From Sphingomonas corticis (GTDB taxonomy: Bacteria; Pseudomonadota; Alphaproteobacteria; Sphingomonadales; Sphingomonadaceae): DNA of 64,000 nt. A program made the translations under genes and the position numbers. Each line of letters opens with the position of its first letter. Within the stretch, counting starts at the first letter, position 1. Positions 1 to 7,886 of the stretch are shown here, one piece after another. The notes under the pieces are model-generated. The model saw only the letters and a list, made by a program, of their open reading frames with translations, made no database searches and was not told where the DNA came from. The stretch lies in the NCBI RefSeq assembly GCF_012035195.1, contig NZ_JAAVJH010000004.1, positions 62,001 to 126,000 on the forward strand, written 5' to 3'.

Positions 1-915
1 GACGTAGCGATGGCCGTAGTGGCGCACGCTGGCCTGCGGCGCGGTCTCGAGGTCGGTCAGCGTCCGCTCCGCCAGCCCCGCCCAGTCGCGATAGTCGGTG
101 CGCGGCAGGCTGAGCGCCTTGTAGGCGATGCCGAGCAGTTGGAGGAACTGGCGCGACAGCTCCTGCTCGTCGTCGTCGGCCTCGTCGCGGAAGACGAGGA
201 TCGCGTCGGACAGCATCACCCGCTCGCCCGCCGCCAGCGGATTCGTCGGCGGGGTGCCGCTCTGCGGCGGGGTGGGCAGGAGGTAGCCGAGTTCCGGCCA
301 CTCGCCGCCGACCGCCCCGTCCGGCACCGTGTCGGTGGCGGCGTAATAGTCGTTCAGCGCACTCAGGTTCTGAAAGTACAGGACGCTGCCGAACGCGGGC
401 TCGCGGAAGCGGAAATAGAGGAGCCCGCTGTTCACCCCGCGCTGTGCCGCCTCCACCTGCCCGGTGGCGCCGAGCGGGTCGTCGTTCGCGTCCAGCGGAT
501 ACAGGTCGCGCGGGTGGAAGGGGACCAGCAGCGGCGCGCGCGGCGTCAGCCACACGCAGACTCGCAAGCGGTGCAGGTCGGCCTCGCTGGCGGCGATCGC
601 CACCTCGTGCCGGCCGAGCGCGCTGTTCGCCTCCAGCCGCAGCGCCTCGCCCGGCTCCGAAGCCACGACGCGGACCGTCAACGTTCCCGCCGGGGCGTGG
701 ATCGCGCGCAGCGCCAGGCCGCCGTTGCCGGGGCGCCGGACGACGACGAGCACGGAGTCGCGGCCGCGGCATACCGTCACGGTCAGGTCGCCGAGGGTCA
801 GGTCCGCCACGCGCTCGCCGTCGCGCAGGTCGTCGCGCACGGCGAGCGCATAGGCACTGGCGCCGGGGGCATCGCTGGCGGGCCGTTCCAGTACGGCGTG
901 TTTCGACGGTGCCAT
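1..915 (-). CDS. Uncharacterised protein, C-terminus cut off by the window edge
   Basis: An open frame of 305 codons begins at an ATG (complement 913-915) preceded by a good ribosome binding site (GGGAAGGA, about 5 bases upstream) and runs off the left edge without a stop. I do not recognise a family. The visible part lacks a signal peptide or membrane segment. It contains a beta-rich first half with alternating charged and hydrophobic residues, then the segment YFRFREPAFGSVLYFQN and a Pro-rich stretch LLPTPPQSGTPP near residues 215-230, and ends in RHYGHRYV at the edge. The aromatic and acidic content would fit a carbohydrate-active protein, but that is only an impression. The codon bias matches the neighbours. 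Confidence 0.75.
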   Translation of the reverse strand, partial: MAPSKHAVLERPASDAPGASAYALAVRDDLRDGERVADLTLGDLTVTVCRGRDSVLVVVRRPGNGGLALRAIHAPAGTLTVRVVASEPGEALRLEANSALGRHEVAIAASEADLHRLRVCVWLTPRAPLLVPFHPRDLYPLDANDDPLGATGQVEAAQRGVNSGLLYFRFREPAFGSVLYFQNLSALNDYYAATDTVPDGAVGGEWPELGYLLPTPPQSGTPPTNPLAAGERVMLSDAILVFRDEADDDEQELSRQFLQLLGIAYKALSLPRTDYRDWAGLAERTLTDLETAPQASVRHYGHRYV

Positions 916-1003
916 CAGGTCCTTCCCGAACCGTCCGGCGCGTGCGCAAGGATCATCGCGCCGCCGCGATGCCCCCGATGCGGTCGGATGCGATCAGGCG
1001 CGA

Positions 1004-1180
1004 TCACTTCGATCCGCCGCTCGATCCACCACCGCTGTTGCCGCCGCCTCCGCTCTTGCTGCCGCCCGAACGACCGCCGCTGCCCTTGCCGCCGGTCGAT
1101 TTGCTGGACGTGCCCGATCCGGCGTCGCCGCCCTTGGACGTGATCGCCCCGGGATTGCCGCCCGCACCCTTCTGCGCCAT
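1004..1180 (-). CDS. Small Gly/Ser/Lys-rich low-complexity protein (58 aa)
   Basis: A 58-residue frame from ATG at complement 1178-1180 to TGA. It starts MAQKGAGGNPGAITSKGG and continues as repeated GG, SG and K-containing units (SSGGSK at the end). It has no hydrophobic core and must be disordered. One SKGG unit recalls KGG-type stress proteins, but the canonical repeats are absent. An EcfG-like promoter at 1213-1237 faces it, and a weak purine-rich region (AGAGGAA) precedes the start, which supports a stress-induced gene. It sits between the TonB receptor and the unknown gene on the same strand. Function unknown. Confidence 0.6.
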   Translation of the reverse strand: MAQKGAGGNPGAITSKGGDAGSGTSSKSTGGKGSGGRSGGSKSGGGGNSGGGSSGGSK

Positions 1181-1212
1181 TGCCTATTCCTCTTTTCACC
1201 AAGAAAAAGAGA

Positions 1213-1237
1213 AACTTGGCCGCTCAGACAGGGTTCC
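1213..1237 (-). promoter_or_regulatory. EcfG-like general stress promoter for the Gly-rich protein
   Basis: On the minus strand the sequence reads GGAAC, 16 bases, then AGTT. The alphaproteobacterial EcfG/sigma-T consensus is GGAAC-N16-CGTT, so only one base deviates. It ends about 33 bases before the start codon at 1180, a suitable distance for a -10 region. Confidence 0.5.
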
Positions 1238-1264
1238 GGCGGCTAACCTGGATGATGCACTCTC

Positions 1265-3673
1265 CTACCAGCTGAGGCCGGCGCGGACATACAGGTAGCG
1301 CCCGTTGAAGCCGAACGGCGAGTAATAGGGAAAGCCGATAACGCCGGTCGAATTGTTCGCCGGCACCGTCGCGTCGGGATAGACGTCGAACAGGTTGCTG
1401 ACGCCCAGCGCGATCTGCCCACCCGGCGTCGCCTGATAGCGCAGTTCCAGGTCGGTGATCGCGTGGCGCCCGCTGCGCACGTCGGCCGCGGGCGTGGTGC
1501 CCGGCTGGTTGGTGTCGCCGTAATAGGTGACGCGGGCGAGCGCGCCGACGCGGTCCAGCGACCAGTCGATCGTGCCCGACACCTTCTCGCCGGGCGTGCC
1601 CTGCTCGATCGTCAGCACGCGGCTGCGCGCGAACAGCGTCGGCGCGGGGTTCAGCGTCGCCGTGGACGTCGGTACGCTCGTCACGTCCACCGTGTTGACG
1701 TTGCCCGCCACGGTGAAGTCGAACGCGCCCGCACTCTCCGTGCGCCAGCGATAATGCGCCACCGCATCGATGCCCTTCGTCGTCGAGCGCACGCCGTTGA
1801 TGAAGAAGCGCGCCGCGGTGACGCCGTAGGGCGACAGCAGCGCCGCCACCGATGGGCTGAACGAGGCGTTGATGTTCTCCGACAGGGCGATCTGGTCGCG
1901 CAGCTTGATGTAATAGCCGTCGATCGTCAGATCGAAGCCGCCGAAGCGGATGACGGTGCCCGCGGAGAAGTTGGTCGACTTCTCCGGTTCAAGCTGCAAC
2001 CCGCCGAGCGCGGTGCCGAGCGGGCTGGTCGACGGTGTGGTGATCGTCAGGAAGGGCACGCCGTTCTGCACCACCGACGCGGTGGAGGTGAAGAACTGCT
2101 GCTGAAGCGACGGCGCGCGGAAGCCGGTCGACACCGTGCCGCGCAGCGCCAGCCAGTCGGTCAGGTCGAAGCGCAGCGACGCCTTGCCGTTGGCGGTCGA
2201 TCCGAAGTCCGAGTAATCCTCGTACCGGCCGGCGAGGCCGAGGAGGATGGCGTCGGTCAGCTGCGCCTCGACGTCGACATAGGCGCTGCCGTTGCGCCGC
2301 GAGCGCTCCAGCTCGTTGGCGGTGCTGAGCCCGGGGAAGCCCTGGGCACCGGCCGAGATGCCCGACACGGGCTGCGACGCCGCCTCCCCGGCCTCGATCT
2401 TGTAGCCCTCGCGCCGCCCTTCCAGGCCGAAGGCGACGTTCAGCGAGCGGAACACGTCGAAGCGGCGCGACACGTCCAGCCCGGCGACCCACTGGTCGTA
2501 GGTGAGGCGCCCGGAGTAGAAGTCGGTCTGCGACGCATTGCCCGCGGCGAAATTCGCGCTCTCCAGCGTGCGGAACGTGGCGCGATTACGACCGTAGCTG
2601 AGGCTGAGGTCCACGTTCCACCCCGCCACGTCGCCGCGCACGCCGACCGCGGAATTGAGGTCGATCGACTTGGTGTTGATGACCGGCAGGAAGCCGTCGG
2701 GATACAGCGTGCCGACGTTGTAGCCCGCGGTGACGCCGGGAAGCCGCGGGAAGGCGGTCCCGCGGGTGTCGCGGTCCTGATAGCCGGCATAGCCGTACAG
2801 GCTCCAATCGTCGGTCAGCGATGTGCCGGCGTTGGCGAAGATCGTATATTGCTCGACCTGCGGATCGCCGAAGCGGCCGGTGATGCGCGTCGGCGTGACG
2901 CGCGGATCGAAATCGGCGCGGTTGGTCGGCTCGCGCTTCGTATATTCGCCCGACACGGTGAGGAAGCCGTCCGTGCCGAAGCCGATGCCCTGCCACGCCG
3001 ACGCGGTGACCGTGTTCTCGCCGGTGCGGTGGCGGCTGCCGCGGGCGGTATCGATCTGCGTGTCGTAGAAGCCGTAGGTGACGGTCGCGCCGCCGCCCTC
3101 GCGCGCCTCGCGCAGCCGCAGGTTGACGACTCCCGCGATCGCGTCCGACCCATATTGCGCCGAGGCGCCGTCGCGCAGCACCTCGATCCGGTCCAGCGCG
3201 GTAACGGGGATGGTGTTGAGATCGACCGCGGAGGAGCCGCGCCCGACCGAGCCGTTGACGTTCAGCACCGCGGAGGCGTGGCCGCGGATGCCGTTGACCA
3301 GCACCAGCGTCTGATCGGGCGAGAGGCCGCGCAGCGTCGCCGGGCGCACCGCGTCGGTGGCGTCGGTGGCGGCGGCGCGCGGGAAGTCGATTGAGGGCGC
3401 GATCGCCTGCAGCGCGGCGGCGACCTCGGTCGTGCCCTGCCGCTGAAGGCTGGCGGCACTCAACACGTCGACGGGCGACGCGCTGTCGAGGCGCGTGCGC
3501 CCTTGCGCTCGGGTGCCCGTGACGACGATCGCGTCGCTCTCCTCCGCCGGGGCGGCGGCGTCGCCGGTCGGTGCGGCTTGCGCCTCGGTAGCGGGCTGCT
3601 CCTGCGCGCCGGCGGGGGCGGCCAGCGCCAGCAGCGAGGCGGAGAGGAGGAGTGCGGCGTGGTGGCGGGTCAT
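1265..3673 (-). CDS. TonB-dependent outer membrane receptor
   Basis: An 802-residue protein with a Sec signal peptide (MTRHHAALLLSASLLALAAPAGAQ, given here as a position: residues 1-24), a TonB-box-like segment DAIVVTGTR near residue 47, a plug domain (about 60-190, including RIEVLRDGASAQYGSDAIAGVVNL in parts) and a long beta-barrel ending in the aromatic residue W (RAGLSW), as outer membrane proteins require. Size and layout are typical of sphingomonad receptors. The ligand (siderophore, sugar or other) cannot be read from sequence. It stands alone, with no linked FecIR or transporter genes; the symporter at 3820 is divergent. A clear AGGGAAC ribosome binding site precedes the ATG. Confidence 0.93.
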   Translation of the reverse strand: MTRHHAALLLSASLLALAAPAGAQEQPATEAQAAPTGDAAAPAEESDAIVVTGTRAQGRTRLDSASPVDVLSAASLQRQGTTEVAAALQAIAPSIDFPRAAATDATDAVRPATLRGLSPDQTLVLVNGIRGHASAVLNVNGSVGRGSSAVDLNTIPVTALDRIEVLRDGASAQYGSDAIAGVVNLRLREAREGGGATVTYGFYDTQIDTARGSRHRTGENTVTASAWQGIGFGTDGFLTVSGEYTKREPTNRADFDPRVTPTRITGRFGDPQVEQYTIFANAGTSLTDDWSLYGYAGYQDRDTRGTAFPRLPGVTAGYNVGTLYPDGFLPVINTKSIDLNSAVGVRGDVAGWNVDLSLSYGRNRATFRTLESANFAAGNASQTDFYSGRLTYDQWVAGLDVSRRFDVFRSLNVAFGLEGRREGYKIEAGEAASQPVSGISAGAQGFPGLSTANELERSRRNGSAYVDVEAQLTDAILLGLAGRYEDYSDFGSTANGKASLRFDLTDWLALRGTVSTGFRAPSLQQQFFTSTASVVQNGVPFLTITTPSTSPLGTALGGLQLEPEKSTNFSAGTVIRFGGFDLTIDGYYIKLRDQIALSENINASFSPSVAALLSPYGVTAARFFINGVRSTTKGIDAVAHYRWRTESAGAFDFTVAGNVNTVDVTSVPTSTATLNPAPTLFARSRVLTIEQGTPGEKVSGTIDWSLDRVGALARVTYYGDTNQPGTTPAADVRSGRHAITDLELRYQATPGGQIALGVSNLFDVYPDATVPANNSTGVIGFPYYSPFGFNGRYLYVRAGLSW

Positions 3674-3819
3674 GCGGAACGTTCCCTGCGAGTATCAGTG
3701 GCGCCGTCGAATTACGCGGGCCTTTCCCGTCGCTTATCGCGCCGTGACGATCGCGCTGCCGCAATCTGTGTTGCAGGCGGGCAAGCAAATCTACGCAATC
3801 CCTACTTGTTCGGAGGGGG

Positions 3820-5142
3820 ATGGATGCTCATGCCTTCAGGATGACGCGTTCCTCTCTTCGCCTGCCCTCTTTCGGCATTCAGGTAGCGGTCGGCATGGCC
3901 GCCGGGCTGCTCCTCGGCCTCGCCGCGCAGCGGGTCGGCGGCGATGGCGGCGGATTGGCCGCGACGCTGCGCACGGTCGGTCAGCTGTTCGTCCAGTTGC
4001 TGAAGGCGCTGGTGCCGCCGCTGGTGTTCACCGCCATCGTGGGTTCGGTGGCGGCGCTGCGCGACCTTTCCAACGCCGCGCGGCTGGTGGGGCAGACGCT
4101 GCTGTGGTTCGCCGTCACGGCGCTGATCGCGGTGGCGATCGGCATCGCGCTGGGCGTCACCTTGCAACCCGGGCTGCACGCGGGAGTCGATGCCAGCGCC
4201 GCGACGGCCCCCTCGACGCGCGGGTCGTGGATCGACTTCCTGAAGGGGCTGGTGCCCGCCAACGTGCTGGGCATTGGCGCCACGACGACGCTGGCGGACG
4301 GCGCGGCGACGACGGCGGTGTCGTTCAACGTCCTGCAGATCATCGTCGCGGCGGTGGCGATCGGCGCGGCGGCGGTACGCGTGGGCGAGGCCGGGGCGGC
4401 TGCCCTCGCCTTCAACGCCTCCGCGCTCGCGATCTTCCGCCGGCTGCTGCGCTGGGTAATCGCGTTGACGCCGATCGGCTCGGCCGCGCTCGTCGGCGAT
4501 GCGGTGGTGCGTTACGGCTGGCACACCCTGTCCTCGCTGGGCGCGTTCGCGGGCGCGGTGTACCTGGGCCTCGCGCTCGTGCTGCTGGTCGTCTACCCCG
4601 CGCTGCTCGCCGCCAACGGCCTGAGCCCCGCCGCCTTCTTCCGGCGCGCCTGGCCCGCGATCCAGCTCGGCTTCGTCTCGCGCTCGTCGGTCGGCACGCT
4701 GCCGCTGACGGAGGAGATCACCGAGCGCGCATTGGGCGTGCCGCGCAGCTATTCCGCCTTCGCCGTGCCGCTGGGCGCGACGACGAAGATGGACGGATGC
4801 GCCGCCATCTACCCGGCGGTGTCGGCGATCTTCGTCGCGCAGTTCTTCGGCGTGGCGCTGGCACCGTCCGACTATGCGCTGATCGTGATCGTTTCCGTGC
4901 TCGGCTCCGCGGCGACCGCGGGGCTGACCGGGGCGACGGTGATGCTGACGCTGACGCTTTCCACGCTCGGCCTGCCGCTGGAGGGCGCCGGGCTGCTGCT
5001 GGCGATCGATCCGATCCTCGACATGGGGCGCACCGCGGTGAACGTGGCGGGGCAGATGCTGGTGCCCGCCATCGTCGCCGAGCGGGAGGGTCTGATCGCG
5101 GGCTTTCCGGCGGAGGACGACGCGCGCGCCGTCCCCGCCTGA
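3820..5142 (+). CDS. Dicarboxylate/amino acid:cation symporter (DAACS family)
   Basis: A 440-residue (or 433 from ATG 3841) inner membrane protein with multiple hydrophobic helices. It carries the family signature blocks: the serine-rich re-entrant loop SRSSVGTLPLT (near residue 285) and the GATTKMDGCAAIYP block (near 322) followed by the last conserved helices with D-M-G-R-T-A-V-N-V (ILDMGRTAVNV). The usual NMDGT motif that helps bind Na+ and substrate is changed to KMDGC, so the ion coupling may differ from GltP/DctA. The start is uncertain: GGAGGGGG lies directly before 3820, which is close, and 3841 has a weaker site. It is divergent from the TonB receptor and convergent with the DUF3072 gene. 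Confidence 0.88.
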   Translation: MDAHAFRMTRSSLRLPSFGIQVAVGMAAGLLLGLAAQRVGGDGGGLAATLRTVGQLFVQLLKALVPPLVFTAIVGSVAALRDLSNAARLVGQTLLWFAVTALIAVAIGIALGVTLQPGLHAGVDASAATAPSTRGSWIDFLKGLVPANVLGIGATTTLADGAATTAVSFNVLQIIVAAVAIGAAAVRVGEAGAAALAFNASALAIFRRLLRWVIALTPIGSAALVGDAVVRYGWHTLSSLGAFAGAVYLGLALVLLVVYPALLAANGLSPAAFFRRAWPAIQLGFVSRSSVGTLPLTEEITERALGVPRSYSAFAVPLGATTKMDGCAAIYPAVSAIFVAQFFGVALAPSDYALIVIVSVLGSAATAGLTGATVMLTLTLSTLGLPLEGAGLLLAIDPILDMGRTAVNVAGQMLVPAIVAEREGLIAGFPAEDDARAVPA

Positions 5143-5146
5143 GGCG

Positions 5147-5374
5147 TCAGCTGCGCCCCAGCTCCTCCTTCAGCGCGTCGATCCGCTGCGACGCCTCGGC
5201 CTTGGTCAGCCCCTCGGGCGGGGGCTCCTTACCGGCTTCCTCGCTCAGCGTCGTCAGGTAGCTGGCCTGCGCGCCGGTGATCGGTTCATCGCCCGTCGTC
5301 CACGTCGACGGGTCCTTCTCCGCGTTGGAGCCGGGGTGCTCGTCAAGCTTGGGATTGTGCATGGTCTCGGTCAT
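5147..5374 (-). CDS. DUF3072 family small protein
   Basis: A 75-residue soluble protein starting MTETMHNPKLDEHPGSNAEK. The core matches the DUF3072 pattern as I know it: an ITGAQASYLTTLSEEAG segment followed by LTKAEASQRIDALKEELG at the C-terminus, a short helix-turn-helix-like pair of unknown function. The start at 5372-5374 is chosen because an AGAGGGAA ribosome binding site lies just upstream. A near-perfect EcfG-type promoter at 5401-5425 points at it, so expression is probably part of the general stress response. Confidence 0.85.
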   Translation of the reverse strand: MTETMHNPKLDEHPGSNAEKDPSTWTTGDEPITGAQASYLTTLSEEAGKEPPPEGLTKAEASQRIDALKEELGRS

Positions 5375-5400
5375 CGTCGTTCCCTCTATGTTCGTGAAAG

Positions 5401-5425
5401 AACGGCCGATCCGCCGCGCGGTTCC
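5401..5425 (-). promoter_or_regulatory. EcfG-type general stress promoter for the DUF3072 gene
   Basis: Read on the minus strand this is GGAAC, exactly 16 bases, then CGTT, matching the general stress sigma factor consensus of alphaproteobacteria at every defined position. The -10 element lies about 27 bases upstream of the start codon at 5374. Confidence 0.75.
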
Positions 5426-5455
5426 GCCCGTTGCGGGTTCATGCGAAGAGGGGCC

Positions 5456-5917
5456 ATGAGTTCGCCCGCCCAAATCCTGGTCGACGCCGACGCCTGCCCG
5501 GTGAAGGAGGAGATCTATCGCGTCGCCTACCGCCGCGAGGTGCCGGTGACGATCGTCAGCAACGCCCACCTGCGCATCCCCGCGCACCCGCTGATCGCAC
5601 GGGCGGTGGTCAGCGAGGGTTTCGACGCGGCGGACGACTGGATCGCGGAGCGCGCGGACGCGGCCGCCATCGTCGTCACCGCGGACATCCTGCTGGCCGA
5701 GCGCTGTCTGAAGGCGGGGGCGACGGTGATCGCGCCCAACGGCCGCCCGTTCACCACCGCCTCGATCGGCAACGCGGTCGCCGTGCGCGCGATCATGAGC
5801 GACCTGCGCGCCGGCGGCGACCAGATCGGCGGCGCGAAGCCGTTCGCGAAGGAGGACCGCTCGCGGTTCCTGTCCGCGCTGGACGAGGCGCTCGTGCGGC
5901 TGGCGCGACGATCCTAG
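5456..5917 (+). CDS. UPF0178/YaiI-YqxD family protein (DUF188)
   Basis: A 153-residue soluble protein. The N-terminal ILVDADACPVKEEIYRVA and the block IVVTADILLAERCLKAGATVIAPNGRPFT are hallmarks of the YaiI/YqxD family, which has a PIN-like fold with conserved Asp residues and unknown cellular role. ATG 5456 is chosen because it matches the family N-terminus; the frame is open further upstream but that part overlaps the stress promoter of the divergent gene. The stop overlaps the stop of the convergent GNAT gene by a few bases. Confidence 0.9.
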   Translation: MSSPAQILVDADACPVKEEIYRVAYRREVPVTIVSNAHLRIPAHPLIARAVVSEGFDAADDWIAERADAAAIVVTADILLAERCLKAGATVIAPNGRPFTTASIGNAVAVRAIMSDLRAGGDQIGGAKPFAKEDRSRFLSALDEALVRLARRS

Positions 5918-6396
5918 TCAACCCGAAGTACGAAGCGGGACTTGCGCAGCATCGACGCGCCCTGGCGCCGGTAGAAGCGGGCGGCGTCCTCGTTCCAGTC
6001 CGGCGTCTGCCACTGCACTTCCGACAGGCTTCGCGCCGCCGCGTAAGCGCGTACGGCATACAGGAGCGCCGCGCCGATCCCGCTGCCGCGGCAGTCCTGC
6101 CGGACGAACAGGCAGTCGAGGTGGAGGAAGCGGCGACCCGTCCACGTCGAGAAATCCACCGTCGCCGTCGCGTAGCCGACCGGTCCGCCGCGCTGGGTGG
6201 CGATCCAGGCGGCGAGCCAGGACGGCTTCCGCTCGAAGGCGGATCGTAGCGCGGCGACGTCGATGCCCGCCTCTGCCCGCTCGAACGCGGCATGGCTGCG
6301 AATCAGCGGTAGCATCGCGTCCGCATCCTTCCGGCCCGCGCGCCGGACGCGGACGTCCGGTGCGCGGGCCACGCCCGCCTGCGCCGGCTCAGTCAC
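5914..6396 (-). CDS. GNAT family N-acetyltransferase
   Basis: A 160-residue protein with the GNAT acetyl-CoA-binding pattern: HLDCLFVRQDCRGSGIGAALLYAVRAYA (residues about 93-120), where RGSGIG is the pyrophosphate loop, followed by WQTPDWNEDAARFYRRQGA, the typical C-terminal motif that packs on the cofactor. The substrate is unknown. It starts inside the end of the rhodanese gene (8-base overlap), so the two are translationally coupled on the minus strand. Confidence 0.88.
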   Translation of the reverse strand: MTEPAQAGVARAPDVRVRRAGRKDADAMLPLIRSHAAFERAEAGIDVAALRSAFERKPSWLAAWIATQRGGPVGYATATVDFSTWTGRRFLHLDCLFVRQDCRGSGIGAALLYAVRAYAAARSLSEVQWQTPDWNEDAARFYRRQGASMLRKSRFVLRVD

Positions 6397-6796
6397 CCGG
6401 CTGCCCGCGCTCCAGCGCGAACCCCTCGTCGATCCAGCCTGTCAGGCCACCGACCATGATCTTCACGGGCCGGGAGAGACGGGCCAGTCGCACCGCGCCA
6501 CGTGCCGCACCGTTGCAGTGCGGCCCGGCGCAATAGGTCACGAAGATCGTCTCGTCGGGCCACCCCGCCAGCTTCGACGCGACGATCTTGCCATGGGGAA
6601 GATTGACCGCACCCGGCACGTGACCGGCGGCGAACAGATCGGGTCCGCGCACGTCCAGCAGAACGAAGCCGGGGTCGGGACGGGACAGCGCGTCGTGCAC
6701 GTCCCAGCAATCCGTCTCGAAGCGGAAGCTGTCGGAGAAACGGGCCTCGGCCTCGCGGGCGGAGGCCGGGGGAACGGCGATCACGGCATTGGGCAT
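6389..6796 (-). CDS. Single-domain rhodanese-like protein
   Basis: A 135-residue protein from ATG at complement 6794-6796, preceded by AGGAGA at 7 bases. It shows a rhodanese fold pattern: FVLLDVRGPDLFAAGHVPGAVNLPH and the active-site loop VTYCAGPHCNGA with the candidate catalytic Cys in YCAG. Such proteins transfer sulfane sulfur or act as sulfur or redox sensors. It is co-transcribed with the downstream GNAT gene and diverges from the GlxA-type regulator at 6880, which likely controls the pair. Confidence 0.88.
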   Translation of the reverse strand: MPNAVIAVPPASAREAEARFSDSFRFETDCWDVHDALSRPDPGFVLLDVRGPDLFAAGHVPGAVNLPHGKIVASKLAGWPDETIFVTYCAGPHCNGAARGAVRLARLSRPVKIMVGGLTGWIDEGFALERGQPGD

Positions 6797-6851
6797 GAAG
6801 CGTCTCCTGCTGACGCCGCCGTGTGGCCGACCGGCTGCGTAGCTGGCCATC

Positions 6852-6884
6852 GGCACGATTGCCCTTTATCGAAAGGATCGTGCC
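6852..6884. promoter_or_regulatory. Inverted repeat (8-bp arms) in the rhodanese/GlxA divergent promoter
   Basis: GGCACGAT at 6852-6859 is repeated inverted as ATCGTGCC at 6877-6884 with 17 bases between. It lies in the 83-base gap between the divergent starts (6796 minus, 6880 plus) and covers the GTG start of the regulator. A position like this suits an autoregulatory operator. Confidence 0.45.
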
Positions 6885-7872
6885 AAACCGCCCCGCCTCA
6901 GCCAATCGCCGCGTCGTCGCGCTGGTCTACGACGGGCTGTGCACGTTCGAGTTCGGGATCGCGGCGGAAGTGTTCGGCCTCGCGCGGCCGGAGATGGGCG
7001 AGGATTGGTATCGGTTCGCGGCGTGCGCGGAGAACCCCGGCCGGCTCGCGACCAATGCCGGTCTGTCGGTACAGGTGGAGCACGGCCTGGAAGCCTTGTC
7101 GACCGCCGGGACCATCGTCATCCCAGGCTGGCCGGGAAACGGCGCACCGCCGTCGGACCGCCTGCGCACGGCATTGCTCGCCGCGCACGCGGGGGGCGCG
7201 CGGCTGGTATCGATCTGTTCGGGCGCATTCCTGCTGGCGGCGACCGGATTGCTGGACGGCCGGCGTGCGACGACGCACTGGCGCTACGCCGATCGCCTAA
7301 GGGCGGCCTATCCGGCCGTCAGCGTCGATGCCGACAATTTATACGCGGGTGACGATCGCGTGTTCACCTCCGCCGGATCGGCCGCCGGGATCGATCTCCT
7401 GCTCCATCTGGTCCGGCTGGACTTCGGTGCGGAGGCGGCGAACAGCGTCGCGCGCCGCATGGTGGTCGCGGCGCATCGCAGCGGCGGTCAGGCGCAGTTC
7501 ACCGCGCAGCCGGTGCTGGCGCGACCGGACAGTCCCCTCGCCGCGCTGCTCAGCCGGTTGCGGAGCGATCCGGCGCGACCGTGGACGATCGCGCAGATGG
7601 CGCGCTCCGCCGCCATGAGCGAGCGAACGCTGGCTCGACGCTTTCGCGACGACACGGGCGCGAGCCCGCTGGCGTGGCTGACGACGCAGCGGATCGCGCT
7701 GGCGCGCGAACTTCTCGAAACGACGAACCTGCCGGTGGAGCACGTCGCCGACCGGGCCGGGATAGGAAGCGCCGCCAATTTGCGGATCCACTTTCTCGCG
7801 AACGTCGGCATCCCGCCCGGCCTCTATCGCCAGCAGTTTCGCCGCACTGGCGCCGCCCTGCCGGCATCGTGA
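6880..7872 (+). CDS. GlxA-type transcriptional regulator (DJ-1/PfpI domain plus AraC HTH)
   Basis: A 330-residue protein from GTG 6880, with GAAAGGA just upstream. The N-terminal half (about 1-190) is a class-I glutamine amidotransferase-like DJ-1/PfpI domain, with VALVYDGLCTFEFGIAAEVF and the nucleophile-elbow region SICSGAFLLAATGLLDGRRATTHW. The C-terminal 100 residues form an AraC-type double HTH (MARSAAMSERTLARRFRDDTG and LETTNLPVEHVADRAGIGS). Members of this family regulate catabolic genes, and here the divergent rhodanese-GNAT pair is the natural target. An in-frame ATG upstream at 6823 is less likely because it has no ribosome binding site. Confidence 0.9.
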   Translation: MPNRPASANRRVVALVYDGLCTFEFGIAAEVFGLARPEMGEDWYRFAACAENPGRLATNAGLSVQVEHGLEALSTAGTIVIPGWPGNGAPPSDRLRTALLAAHAGGARLVSICSGAFLLAATGLLDGRRATTHWRYADRLRAAYPAVSVDADNLYAGDDRVFTSAGSAAGIDLLLHLVRLDFGAEAANSVARRMVVAAHRSGGQAQFTAQPVLARPDSPLAALLSRLRSDPARPWTIAQMARSAAMSERTLARRFRDDTGASPLAWLTTQRIALARELLETTNLPVEHVADRAGIGSAANLRIHFLANVGIPPGLYRQQFRRTGAALPAS

Positions 7873-7886
7873 CGGGGCAGGGTTTG

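Noticed and set aside
1463-3394. A 643-codon open frame antisense to the TonB receptor
   Set aside because: It is rich in Arg/Gly/Ala with no domain pattern and lies exactly opposite a complete receptor with signal peptide and plug; GC-rich codon bias leaves such frames open.
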